This document shows, piece after piece, positions 1 to 8,012 of a stretch of DNA of 39,196 nucleotides (the stretch's first letter is position 1; the number at the start of each line of letters is the position of its first letter). The DNA is taken from NCBI GenBank assembly GCA_017428725.1, contig JAFRQH010000038.1:1-39196 (forward strand). Direction: 5' to 3'. Source of the DNA: Bacteroidales bacterium. Lineage in GTDB: Bacteria; Bacteroidota; Bacteroidia; Bacteroidales; UBA932. A program made the position numbers and the translations under genes. The notes under the pieces are model-generated. The model did no database searches, was not told where the DNA came from, and saw only the letters and a program-made list of their open reading frames with translations.

Positions 1-1028
1 AGGCCGCACCTGCCGCCCCGGCAGCCGCCGAGGCCCCCGCAGCCGGCCCCGTGGTCGCCGGCGCCCCCGTGTCGCCGCGCGCCCGCAAGCTCGCCCAGGA
101 GAAGGGCGTCGACACCGCCCAGGTGGCCGGTTCCGGCCCCCACGGACGCATCATCGAGCGCGACGTGATCGCCGCCGCAGGCGCTCCGAAGAGCGGCCTG
201 GCCAAGGCGATGGCCGCAGCCGGCGGCTTCGAAGCCCCCGCCCGCGGCACCGGCCTCGACGGGATGGTCAAGGGCTCCGACCTCAAGGTATGGCAGGCCA
301 ACCACACCGACATCGCCGGCGAAGGCGAGGAGTTCAAGGTCGAGAAGATGTCCAACATGCGCAAGCTCATCGCCAAGAGCATGTACAACTCCCTGCAGAA
401 CTCCGCCCAGCTCACCCACATGCTCGGTGCGGACGCCCGCAAGATCCAGGCCCTGCGCAAGAAGGCCAAGAAGGCCCTCGAGGAGGGCAGGATCGATGCC
501 AACATCACCATCAACGACTTCGTCTGCTACGCCGTCATCAAGGCCCTCAAGAAGTTCCCGAACGTCAATTCCCACTGCCTGGGCGATGCGATGCGCATCT
601 TCAACACCGTCAACCTGGGCTGCGCGGTCGACACCGAGCGCGGCCTGATGGTCCCCTGCGTCAAGGGTGCCGAGAACCTCAACATCTGCGGCCTAAGCAA
701 GAGCCTCAAGAAGGTGGCCGAGGACTGCAAGAAGGGCAGCATCAACCCCGACCTGCTCGCCAGCGAGGCTGCGTCCTTCACGGTCTCCAACCTCGGCGGC
801 TTCGGCGTGGAGTGGTTCACCCCGATCATCAACGTCCCGCAGAGCGCCATCCTCGGCGTCGGCACCATCGTCCCGCGTCCGAAGGACCTCGGCGGCGGAG
901 TCTACGCCTTCGTGCCGTATATGGGCCTGTCCCTGACCTATGACCACCGCGCCATCGACGGTGGCGAGGCGACCCGCTTCCTCAAGCAGGTGGCCGTGGA
1001 GATCGAGAACCTCGAAGTGGAATTCTAA
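1..1028 (+). CDS. 2-oxo acid dehydrogenase E2, dihydrolipoamide acyltransferase (5' partial)
   Basis: This is the acyl-transferring core subunit of a 2-oxo acid dehydrogenase complex; it moves the acyl group from the lipoyl arm to CoA. The reading frame is open from base 3, so the lipoyl domain and true start lie upstream of the window. What is visible is an Ala/Pro-rich swinging-arm linker, then a peripheral subunit-binding domain (SPRARKLAQEKGVD through GRIIERDV, about bases 69-170), then the catalytic domain ending with the active-site motif TYDHRAIDGG near base 945. About 341 residues are visible, which covers everything after the lipoyl region of a normal E2. It is followed after 7 bases by the E3 gene. 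Whether the complex uses pyruvate, branched-chain 2-oxo acids or another substrate cannot be decided from E2 alone. Confidence 0.95.
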   Translation, partial: AAPAAPAAAEAPAAGPVVAGAPVSPRARKLAQEKGVDTAQVAGSGPHGRIIERDVIAAAGAPKSGLAKAMAAAGGFEAPARGTGLDGMVKGSDLKVWQANHTDIAGEGEEFKVEKMSNMRKLIAKSMYNSLQNSAQLTHMLGADARKIQALRKKAKKALEEGRIDANITINDFVCYAVIKALKKFPNVNSHCLGDAMRIFNTVNLGCAVDTERGLMVPCVKGAENLNICGLSKSLKKVAEDCKKGSINPDLLASEAASFTVSNLGGFGVEWFTPIINVPQSAILGVGTIVPRPKDLGGGVYAFVPYMGLSLTYDHRAIDGGEATRFLKQVAVEIENLEVEF

Positions 1029-1035
1029 TACAGCA

Positions 1036-2421
1036 ATGAATATGTACGATTTAGCGATTATCGGCGGCGGTCCCGGTGGTTATGTGGCCGCAGAGCGTGC
1101 CGGCGCGGCCGGCCTCAAAGTCGTCCTGTTCGAGAAGCGGGCCCTCGGCGGCGTGTGCCTCAACGAAGGCTGCATCCCCACCAAGACCCTCCTCTACAGC
1201 GCCAAGGTATACAACTACGCCGTCCAGGGCGACCACTACGGCGTCTACGTCAAGGATCCCGCCTACAAATACGAAGAGTTCGTCTCCCGCAAGGACAAGG
1301 TGGTCCGCAAGCTCGTCGGCGGCATCAAGGCCGCGATGAAGGGCTTCAAGGTCGAGGTCGTCACCGACACCGCCACGATCAAGGGCCGCAGCGCCGAGGG
1401 CATCACCGTCAGCGCCGCAGGCGCGGATTATATGGCCCGCAACCTGCTCATCTGTACGGGCTCCGAGGCCGTCGTGCCGCCGTTCCCGGGTCTGAAGGAT
1501 GCCGGCGACGTGATTGTTACCAACCGTGAGATCCTCGCGCTCAAGGAGCAGCCCAAGGAACTCGTGGTGATCGGCGGCGGCGTGATCGGCATGGAGTTCG
1601 CCGCATTCTACAGCACCCTCGGCACCAAGGTGACCGTCGTGGAGATGCTGCCGAAGATCCTCGGCCCGCTCGACGACGAGATCTCCACGATGCTCCAGGG
1701 CATCTACGCCAAGCGCGGCATCAACTTCTGCCTGCGCTGCAAGGTGACCGGCATCGAGGGCAACACCGTGGTCTACGAGGACCCGGACGGCAAGGTCTGC
1801 CGCGTGTCCGGTGACAAGATCCTCGTCTCCGTGGGCCGCCGCGCCAACCTCCAGGGCTTCGGCCTGGAGACCCTGGGCGTGGACATGACGCTCAACAAGG
1901 CCGGACGCCCGGTCGGCATCAAGGTCGACGAGAAGATGCGCACCAACATCCCGGGCGTGTGGGCCGCCGGCGACGTGACGGGCTTCTCGATGCTCGCCCA
2001 CACCGCCTCCCGCGAGGGCGAGGTGGCCGTCAACAACATCCTCGGCAAACCGGACCGGATGCGCTACAACGCCATCCCGGGCGTCGTCTACACCAACCCT
2101 GAGGTCGCCGGTGTGGGCCTGACCGAGGGCGAGGCCAAGGCCCAGGGCATCGACTACACCGTGGTGAAGCTCCCGATGGCCTACTCCGGCCGCTTCGTCG
2201 CCGAGAACGAAGGCGGCGAGGGCATCTGCAAGATCATCGTCGGCAAGAAATACCGCGAGGTGCTCGGCGTCCATATGCTGGGCAACCCCTGCTCCGAGAT
2301 CCTGGCCGCCGCCTGCATCGCCATCGAGGGCGAGATGACCCTCGAGCAGCTCAAGCAGGTCGTCTTCCCGCACCCGACCGTGTCCGAAATCATCAAAGAA
2401 ACCGCCTTTTCACTCAAGTAA
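1036..2421 (+). CDS. lpdA: dihydrolipoamide dehydrogenase (E3)
   Basis: This FAD-dependent E3 reoxidises the dihydrolipoyl arm of E2 and reduces NAD+. Reading from ATG at 1036 gives 461 aa, the normal E3 length; an in-frame ATG at 1042 is an alternative. The longer open frame upstream (from 940) overlaps E2 and has no E3 similarity, so it is not used. Visible motifs are the FAD-binding GGGPGG (residues 10-15), the redox disulfide C41-LNEG-C46, the NAD-binding VVIGGGVIGMEFA near residue 175, and the C-terminal catalytic HPTVSE with His446. It sits between E2 and E1 with short gaps, so the three are surely one operon. Confidence 0.97.
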   Translation: MNMYDLAIIGGGPGGYVAAERAGAAGLKVVLFEKRALGGVCLNEGCIPTKTLLYSAKVYNYAVQGDHYGVYVKDPAYKYEEFVSRKDKVVRKLVGGIKAAMKGFKVEVVTDTATIKGRSAEGITVSAAGADYMARNLLICTGSEAVVPPFPGLKDAGDVIVTNREILALKEQPKELVVIGGGVIGMEFAAFYSTLGTKVTVVEMLPKILGPLDDEISTMLQGIYAKRGINFCLRCKVTGIEGNTVVYEDPDGKVCRVSGDKILVSVGRRANLQGFGLETLGVDMTLNKAGRPVGIKVDEKMRTNIPGVWAAGDVTGFSMLAHTASREGEVAVNNILGKPDRMRYNAIPGVVYTNPEVAGVGLTEGEAKAQGIDYTVVKLPMAYSGRFVAENEGGEGICKIIVGKKYREVLGVHMLGNPCSEILAAACIAIEGEMTLEQLKQVVFPHPTVSEIIKETAFSLK

Positions 2422-2440
2422 CCAATAAATTCACAACAAT

Positions 2441-4921
2441 ATGCCTAAATCACTTTACATCGATCCCAATGTGACCCTGCGTCCGGAAGAGCACGAAATC
2501 GTGCTCCCCAAGATTCCCGTGATGCAGTACAAGAAGACCATCAAGGATGAACTCAAGGAAGGCAACTTCACCAAGGAAGACCTCCTGCGCATCTACCACG
2601 ACATGTTCGTGATCCGCGAGTTCGAGACGATGCTCAACCTCGTCAAGACCACCGGCGGATACAACGGCGTGGAATACAACAACCCGGGCCCTGCGCACCT
2701 CTCCGCCGGCCAGGAGGCCGCCGCGGTCGGTATGGCCTACACCCTGGACACCGACGACTTCATCTTCGGCTCCCACCGCTCCCACGGCGAGATCCTCGCC
2801 AAGGGCCTCCGTTCCATCCAGATCCTCCCGGACGACGAGCTCGAGAAGGTGATGAACGAGTTCTGGGACGGCGCCACCGTGGCCGTGGCCAAGACCGGCT
2901 TCAAGGGCACGACCAAGGAGCTCGGCATCCGCTTCCTGCTCTACGGTGCGATGGCCGAGATCTTCGCCCGCACCACCGGCTTCAACAAGGGCCTGGGCGG
3001 ATCGATGCACACCTTCTTCACCCCGTTCGGCATCTATCCCAACAACGCCATCGTGGGCGGCTCCGGCTCCATCGCCGTGGGCGCCGCACTCTACAAGAAA
3101 GTCAACCGCAAGAAGGGCATCGTCGTCGCCAACCTCGGTGACGGCGCCATGGCCCGCGGCCCGGTCCTCGAGGGTATGACCTTCGCGTCGATGGACCAGT
3201 TCAACACCCTCTGGGAGGGCGACATGAAGGGCGGCCTGCCTGTGCTGATCAACGTGATGGACAACCAGTACGCGATGGGCGGCCAGACCAAGGGCGAGAC
3301 GATGGGATACAGCTTCCCGGCCCGCCTGGGCGCCGGCTTCAACCCGGAGGCCTGGCACGCCGAGCGTGTCAACGGCTATGATCCCCTCGCCGTCATCGAC
3401 GCCTTCCGCCGCAAGAAGGCCCTCCTCGAGAAGAAGGAAGGCCCGGCACTGCTCGACGTGGTGACCTACCGCTACAGCGGCCACTCCCCGAGCGACCAGT
3501 CTTCGTACCGCACCAAGGAGGAAATCGCCGCCTGGGAGGCCGAGGACTGCATCGTCGCCTACGGCAAGCGGCTCATCGAGGCCGGCCTGGCCGACCAGGC
3601 TGCGCTCGACGCCATCCAGAAGGAAGTGAAGGACGTGATCTTCGACTGCTACAAGCTCGCCATCGACGAGAAGGTGTCCCCGCGCATGGACCTCGTCAAG
3701 GACAACGAGATGCTCGGCGACATGATGTTCTCCAACCAGAGCATCGACTCCCTGAGCGACGCCAAGCCCGACGTGCTGATGCCGATGGAGGAGAACCCGC
3801 GCGTCAAGCAGATCGCCGGCAAGACCCGCTTCTACAAGGATGCCGAGGGCAAGCCCGTCAGCAGCATGAAGATGTACAACTTCCGCGACGGCGTGTTCGA
3901 GGCCATCGTGGACCGCTTCTACAAGGACGCCTCGCTGGTCGCCTACGGCGAGGAGAACCGCGAGTGGGGCGGCGCCTTCGCCGTGTACCGCGGACTCACC
4001 GAGGCCCTGCCTTACCACCGCCTGTTCAACTCCCCGATCGCCGAGGCCGCCATCATCGGCACGGCCATCGGTTACGCCATGTGCGGCGGCCGCGTGATCC
4101 CCGAGATCATGTACTGCGACTTCCTCGGCTGCTGCGGCGACGAGATCTTCAACCAGCTGCCGAAGTGGCAGGCGATGTCCGGCAACATCCTCAAGATGCC
4201 GGTGGTCGTGCGCGTGAGCGTGGGTTCCAAATACGGCGCCCAGCACTCCCAGGACTGGACTTCCCTCTGCACCCACATCCCGGGCCTCAAGGTGGTCTTC
4301 CCCGTCACCCCGTACGATGCCAAGGGTCTGATGAACAGCGCCCTGCAGGGCACCGACCCGGTCATCTTCTTCGAGAGCCAGCGTCTCTACGGCATCGGCG
4401 AGCAGTTCCACGAGGGCGGCGTGCCGGCCGAATATTATGAGATTCCCATCGGCGAGCCCGACGTCAAGCGCGCAGGCAAGGACGTCACCTTCCTGACCAT
4501 CGGCGCCACGCTCTACCGCGCCCTCAAGGCCGCCGACATCCTCAAGGAGAAGTACGGCATGGAGGCGGAGGTCATCGACGCCCGCTCCCTAGTGCCGTTC
4601 AACTACGACAAGGTGCTCGAGTCCGTCAAGAAGACCGGCCGCATCATCATCGCCGGCGACGCCAGCGCCCGCGGCAGCTTCCTCAACGACCTCGCAGCCA
4701 ACATCACGGAGCTGGCCTTCGACTACCTCGACGCCGCCCCCGTGGTGCTCGGTTCCCGCAACTGGATCACCCCTTGCCACGAGCTGGAGGAGGCCTTCTT
4801 CCCGCAGCCGGAGTGGTTCCTCGACGCGATCAACGAGCGGATCGTCCCGCTCAAGGACTACGTCCCCGTGAGCAACCAGACCGACGCACAGGCCATCATC
4901 CGCGCCAAGAAAGGTGTCTAG
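2441..4921 (+). CDS. 2-oxo acid dehydrogenase E1, alpha and beta chains fused
   Basis: This thiamine-diphosphate-dependent E1 decarboxylates the 2-oxo acid and acylates the lipoyl arm of E2. The 826-aa protein joins an alpha-type half (about 1-430, TPP/Mg motif GDG at 233-235 and DN at 274-275, in place of the usual NN) to a beta-type half starting near 475 (AYGEENREWGGAF, then EIMYCDFLGCCGDEIFNQ). Between SHRSHG (111-116) and the conserved GLGGSMH (184-190) there are about 45 extra residues compared with ordinary E1-alpha. Fused E1 of this kind is known in Bacteroidetes. The gene order E2-E3-E1 differs from the usual E1-E2-E3. Substrate is unassigned: pyruvate, branched-chain acid or an aldehyde/acetoin-type substrate are all possible. 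Confidence 0.9.
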   Translation: MPKSLYIDPNVTLRPEEHEIVLPKIPVMQYKKTIKDELKEGNFTKEDLLRIYHDMFVIREFETMLNLVKTTGGYNGVEYNNPGPAHLSAGQEAAAVGMAYTLDTDDFIFGSHRSHGEILAKGLRSIQILPDDELEKVMNEFWDGATVAVAKTGFKGTTKELGIRFLLYGAMAEIFARTTGFNKGLGGSMHTFFTPFGIYPNNAIVGGSGSIAVGAALYKKVNRKKGIVVANLGDGAMARGPVLEGMTFASMDQFNTLWEGDMKGGLPVLINVMDNQYAMGGQTKGETMGYSFPARLGAGFNPEAWHAERVNGYDPLAVIDAFRRKKALLEKKEGPALLDVVTYRYSGHSPSDQSSYRTKEEIAAWEAEDCIVAYGKRLIEAGLADQAALDAIQKEVKDVIFDCYKLAIDEKVSPRMDLVKDNEMLGDMMFSNQSIDSLSDAKPDVLMPMEENPRVKQIAGKTRFYKDAEGKPVSSMKMYNFRDGVFEAIVDRFYKDASLVAYGEENREWGGAFAVYRGLTEALPYHRLFNSPIAEAAIIGTAIGYAMCGGRVIPEIMYCDFLGCCGDEIFNQLPKWQAMSGNILKMPVVVRVSVGSKYGAQHSQDWTSLCTHIPGLKVVFPVTPYDAKGLMNSALQGTDPVIFFESQRLYGIGEQFHEGGVPAEYYEIPIGEPDVKRAGKDVTFLTIGATLYRALKAADILKEKYGMEAEVIDARSLVPFNYDKVLESVKKTGRIIIAGDASARGSFLNDLAANITELAFDYLDAAPVVLGSRNWITPCHELEEAFFPQPEWFLDAINERIVPLKDYVPVSNQTDAQAIIRAKKGV

Positions 4922-4924
4922 CGT

Positions 4925-6025
4925 ATGAAGACCTTCGACGTCAACGCCCATCTCCACACCCCCTACTCCTTCAGCGCCTTCGACGGCGTCCGCCAGGCGC
5001 TCGACATGGCAGCTGAGGAGGGGGTGAAGGTGGTGGGAATCAATGATTTCTACTCGATGGACGGATACCGCGAATGGAGTGAAGAGTGTGGCAAGCGCCA
5101 CCTCTTCCCCCTTTTCGGCATCGAGTTCATCTCCCTGAATGTCGAGGACCAGGCCGCCGGGGTGCGCGTCAACGACCCCAACAACCCGGGCCGTACGTAC
5201 CTGAGCGGTAAGGGCCTCGCCTATCCCGTCATCCTGACGGGCCGGGAAGCCGCCGAGCTCGCGGCCGTCAAGGCCGAGTCCAACGCCCAGGTGGAGAAGA
5301 TGTGCGCCAAGCTCAATGCGCACCTGGACGCCGTCAAGGCCGGCTTCAACATCTCCTTCTCCGAGGTGCGCGACACGCTCACCCGCGGCTCCATCCGCGA
5401 GCGCCATCTCGCCAAGGCCCTGCGCCTGGCGGTCGACGCCCGCCCGGGCTGCGAGAAGTGCAAGCGCGCCCTCTACGAGCAGATCTTCGGCAAGCCCCTC
5501 AAGAGCGACCCCGCCAACGCGGCGGCCGTCGAGAACGAGATCCGCGGCAACCTGCTCAAGGCGGGCGGCGCGGCCTTCGTGCCCGAGGACCCCAAGGCCT
5601 TCCTGCCGATGGAGACGGTCCAGCGCATCATCGAGGCGGCAGGCGGCATCCCCACCTACCCGTTCCTCGCGGACGATGCCAAGGGCAATTTCACCGACTT
5701 CGAGGGGGACCTGATGAAGGCCGCCGACACGCTCAAGAAGCGCGGCTTCCGCTCCGTCGAATTCATCACCACCCGCAACACCACGGCCGTGCTGGAGCAG
5801 TACGCCGGCTACCTGGAGGACGAGGGCTTCACCGTCACCTTCGGTTCCGAGCACAACACCCCGGCCCTGGAGCCCATCAAGCTCCGCACCCGCGACGCAG
5901 CGGACCTCTCCGCCAAGCTCAAGGAGATCAATTACCGCGGCGCCTGCACCGTGGCCGCACACCAGGCTGGTCTCAAGACCATCGAAGAGGGCGACGCCCT
6001 CATCACCAAAACTGTCAGCGAATAA
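4925..6025 (+). CDS. PHP-domain metal-dependent phosphoesterase-like protein
   Basis: The N-terminus has the PHP signature HLHTPYSFSAF with metal ligands His9 and His11. GIEFIS (near residue 65) and FGSEHNTP (near residue 305) supply the other expected acidic and His positions. At 366 aa it is longer than simple PHP phosphatases. A helical, Lys/Glu-rich insert occupies roughly residues 100-215, with a single Cys pair in CEKCK. It starts 3 bases after the E1 stop and its own stop overlaps the next ATG (TAATG), so it is translationally linked to the aldolase/dehydrogenase fusion. A role removing phosphate from, or otherwise processing, a pathway intermediate is an inference from context. Confidence 0.8.
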   Translation: MKTFDVNAHLHTPYSFSAFDGVRQALDMAAEEGVKVVGINDFYSMDGYREWSEECGKRHLFPLFGIEFISLNVEDQAAGVRVNDPNNPGRTYLSGKGLAYPVILTGREAAELAAVKAESNAQVEKMCAKLNAHLDAVKAGFNISFSEVRDTLTRGSIRERHLAKALRLAVDARPGCEKCKRALYEQIFGKPLKSDPANAAAVENEIRGNLLKAGGAAFVPEDPKAFLPMETVQRIIEAAGGIPTYPFLADDAKGNFTDFEGDLMKAADTLKKRGFRSVEFITTRNTTAVLEQYAGYLEDEGFTVTFGSEHNTPALEPIKLRTRDAADLSAKLKEINYRGACTVAAHQAGLKTIEEGDALITKTVSE

Positions 6026-7980
6026 TGAAAGAAATCGAAGACCTCATAGCCATTTCACGGAAATACGGCGCAGACGACCGCTTCGTGATCGCCGGCGGCG
6101 GCAACACGTCCTACAAGACGGCCGACCGTCTCTGGGTCAAGGCCAGCGGCCACGCCCTCGCCACCATTACCGAGGACGGCTTCGCCGTGCTCGACCGCGC
6201 CCTGCTGAATCCGATGGGCGAGAAGAAATACAGCGCCGACACCGCCGAGCGCGAGGACCAGGTCAAGAACGACCTCGCCGCCGCTTGCATCACGCGGGGC
6301 CGCCGCCCGTCCGTCGAAACCTCCATGCACAACTGCCTGGAGGCCGCCTACATCGTGCACCTGCACCCGACCCTCGTGGGCGGACTGATGTGCGCCAAGG
6401 ACGCCGCAGAGCGCTGCGCGCAGCTCTTCCCGGACGCCCTCTACATCCCCTACACCGATCCCGGCTACACCCTTTTCAAGAAGGTGTACGACAAGGTGGC
6501 CGACTACAAGAAGGCCCGCGGCCACGAGCCGCAGGTGATCTTCCTGCAGAACCACGGTATCTTCGTGGGTGCCGACACCACCGCCGAGATCGAGAAGGTC
6601 TATGACTGCGTCCTCTCCACCCTGGAGAAGGAGGTGCGTGCCGTGCCCGAGGGGCCCGCTCCCGTTTGCGACTGCGTCAGCGAGACCATCCCGGCCATCC
6701 GCCAGATCCTGTCCCGCGGCGGCCGCGGCCTCAAGACCCTCAAGGTCACCAACAATGCGCTGATCGACGGCTTCATCGCGAGCCGGGCGGCCGCCGGTGC
6801 CGTCCTGTCCCCCTTCACCCCGGACGGCATCGTGTACTGCAAGTCCGAGTACATCTATCTCGACGAACCGTGCGAGAAGCTCGCCGCCCAGGCCGAGAAG
6901 AAGATCGAAGCCTATGTGGAGAAGCGCGGCCATACACCCAAGGTCCTGCTCATCAAGGGCGTGGGGCTCGTGGCCGTGGGCGACAACGCCAAGAATGCGC
7001 AGATCATCACCGACGTCTTCTACGACGCGATGAAGATCGCATGGTACGCGCAGTCCTTCGGCGGAGAGCACCCGATGACCGCCCGCCAGATCGCTTTCAT
7101 CGACAACTGGGAGGTGGAGAACTACCGCCGCAAGGTGGCCGCAGGCGCTTCGCGCGGCCGCGTGGAGGGCAAGACCATCATCGTGACGGGTGCCGCCCAG
7201 GGCTTCGGCGAGGGCATCGCCCGCTGCCTGATGAAGGAAGGCGCCAACATCGTGGTCGCCGACCTCAACGAGGCCGTTGGAGAGCAGACCGCCGCTTCTT
7301 TCAATGAGATCGCCAAGAACAACCGCGCCATCTTCGTCAAGACCAACGTCGCCGACATGGATAGCCTGCGCGGCCTGATCCGCGAGACGGTCCTCAACTT
7401 CGGCGCCCTCGACGTGTTCGTGTCCAACGCCGGCGTGCTCCGCGCAGGCGGCCTGGAGGCGATGACCCCCGAGAACTTCGAGTTCGTGACGAACATCAAC
7501 TACAAGGCCTACTTCTTCTGCGCCAAGGTGGCCAGCCACGTGATGAAGATCCAGACCGCGCTCGACCCGGAGTACTTCGCCGACATCGTGCAGGTCAACT
7601 CCAAGAGCGGTCTGCGCGGCTCCAAGGCCAACTTCGCCTATGCCGGCGGCAAGTTCGGCGGCATCGGCCTCACGCAGAGCTTCGCCCTCGAGCTGGCTCC
7701 CTTCCGCGTCAAGGTCAACTCCATCTGCCCGGGCAACTTCTACGACGGACCGCTCTGGAGCAATCCGGTCAACGGCCTGTTCGTGCAGTACCTCGCCGCA
7801 GGCAAGGTCCCCGGCGCCAAGACCGTCCAGGACGTCAAGGACTACTACCTGGGCCAGGTGCCGATGCGCAAGGGTTGCAACCCCGAAGACGTGACCAAGG
7901 CCATCCTCTACGCCATCGACCAGACCGGCGAGACCGGCCAGGCGATTCCCGTGACGGGCGGCCAGGTGATGCTCTCGTAA
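6025..7980 (+). CDS. bifunctional class II aldolase/short-chain dehydrogenase
   Basis: This 651-aa two-domain enzyme matches the family annotated as bifunctional rhamnulose-1-phosphate aldolase/short-chain (lactaldehyde) dehydrogenase. The aldolase half (1-380) has GGGNTS (24-29), Glu98, the metal ligands in HLHP (His112, His114) and QNHG (175-178). The dehydrogenase half has the Rossmann motif TGAAQGFGEG near 387, the NAG motif in SNAGVL, and the catalytic Tyr539/Lys543 pair in YAGGK. The ATG at 6025 shares its A with the stop codon of the PHP gene; the longer open frame upstream is a shadow of that gene. No rhamnose isomerase, kinase or transporter is nearby, so rhamnose as substrate is not supported here. 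Another ketose phosphate split to an aldehyde that is then oxidised is just as possible. Confidence 0.88.
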   Translation: MKEIEDLIAISRKYGADDRFVIAGGGNTSYKTADRLWVKASGHALATITEDGFAVLDRALLNPMGEKKYSADTAEREDQVKNDLAAACITRGRRPSVETSMHNCLEAAYIVHLHPTLVGGLMCAKDAAERCAQLFPDALYIPYTDPGYTLFKKVYDKVADYKKARGHEPQVIFLQNHGIFVGADTTAEIEKVYDCVLSTLEKEVRAVPEGPAPVCDCVSETIPAIRQILSRGGRGLKTLKVTNNALIDGFIASRAAAGAVLSPFTPDGIVYCKSEYIYLDEPCEKLAAQAEKKIEAYVEKRGHTPKVLLIKGVGLVAVGDNAKNAQIITDVFYDAMKIAWYAQSFGGEHPMTARQIAFIDNWEVENYRRKVAAGASRGRVEGKTIIVTGAAQGFGEGIARCLMKEGANIVVADLNEAVGEQTAASFNEIAKNNRAIFVKTNVADMDSLRGLIRETVLNFGALDVFVSNAGVLRAGGLEAMTPENFEFVTNINYKAYFFCAKVASHVMKIQTALDPEYFADIVQVNSKSGLRGSKANFAYAGGKFGGIGLTQSFALELAPFRVKVNSICPGNFYDGPLWSNPVNGLFVQYLAAGKVPGAKTVQDVKDYYLGQVPMRKGCNPEDVTKAILYAIDQTGETGQAIPVTGGQVMLS

Positions 7981-8012
7981 CATGTTATTAACCGTTAGTA
8001 TTCTTAGTTAGT

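Noticed and set aside
2450..4411. 653-aa open frame on the - strand, opposite the E1 gene
   Set aside because: It is a mirror of GC-rich third positions; its composition is His/Val/Asp/Glu/Leu-rich with no motifs, while the + strand frame has full E1 signatures.
6025..7980. Assigning the fusion enzyme firmly to L-rhamnose catabolism
   Set aside because: No rhamnose isomerase, kinase, regulator or permease is seen in the window; the family name alone does not prove the substrate.
6055..7983. 642-aa open frame on the - strand, opposite the aldolase/dehydrogenase fusion
   Set aside because: Same shadow effect; no domain features, and the + frame has all catalytic motifs.
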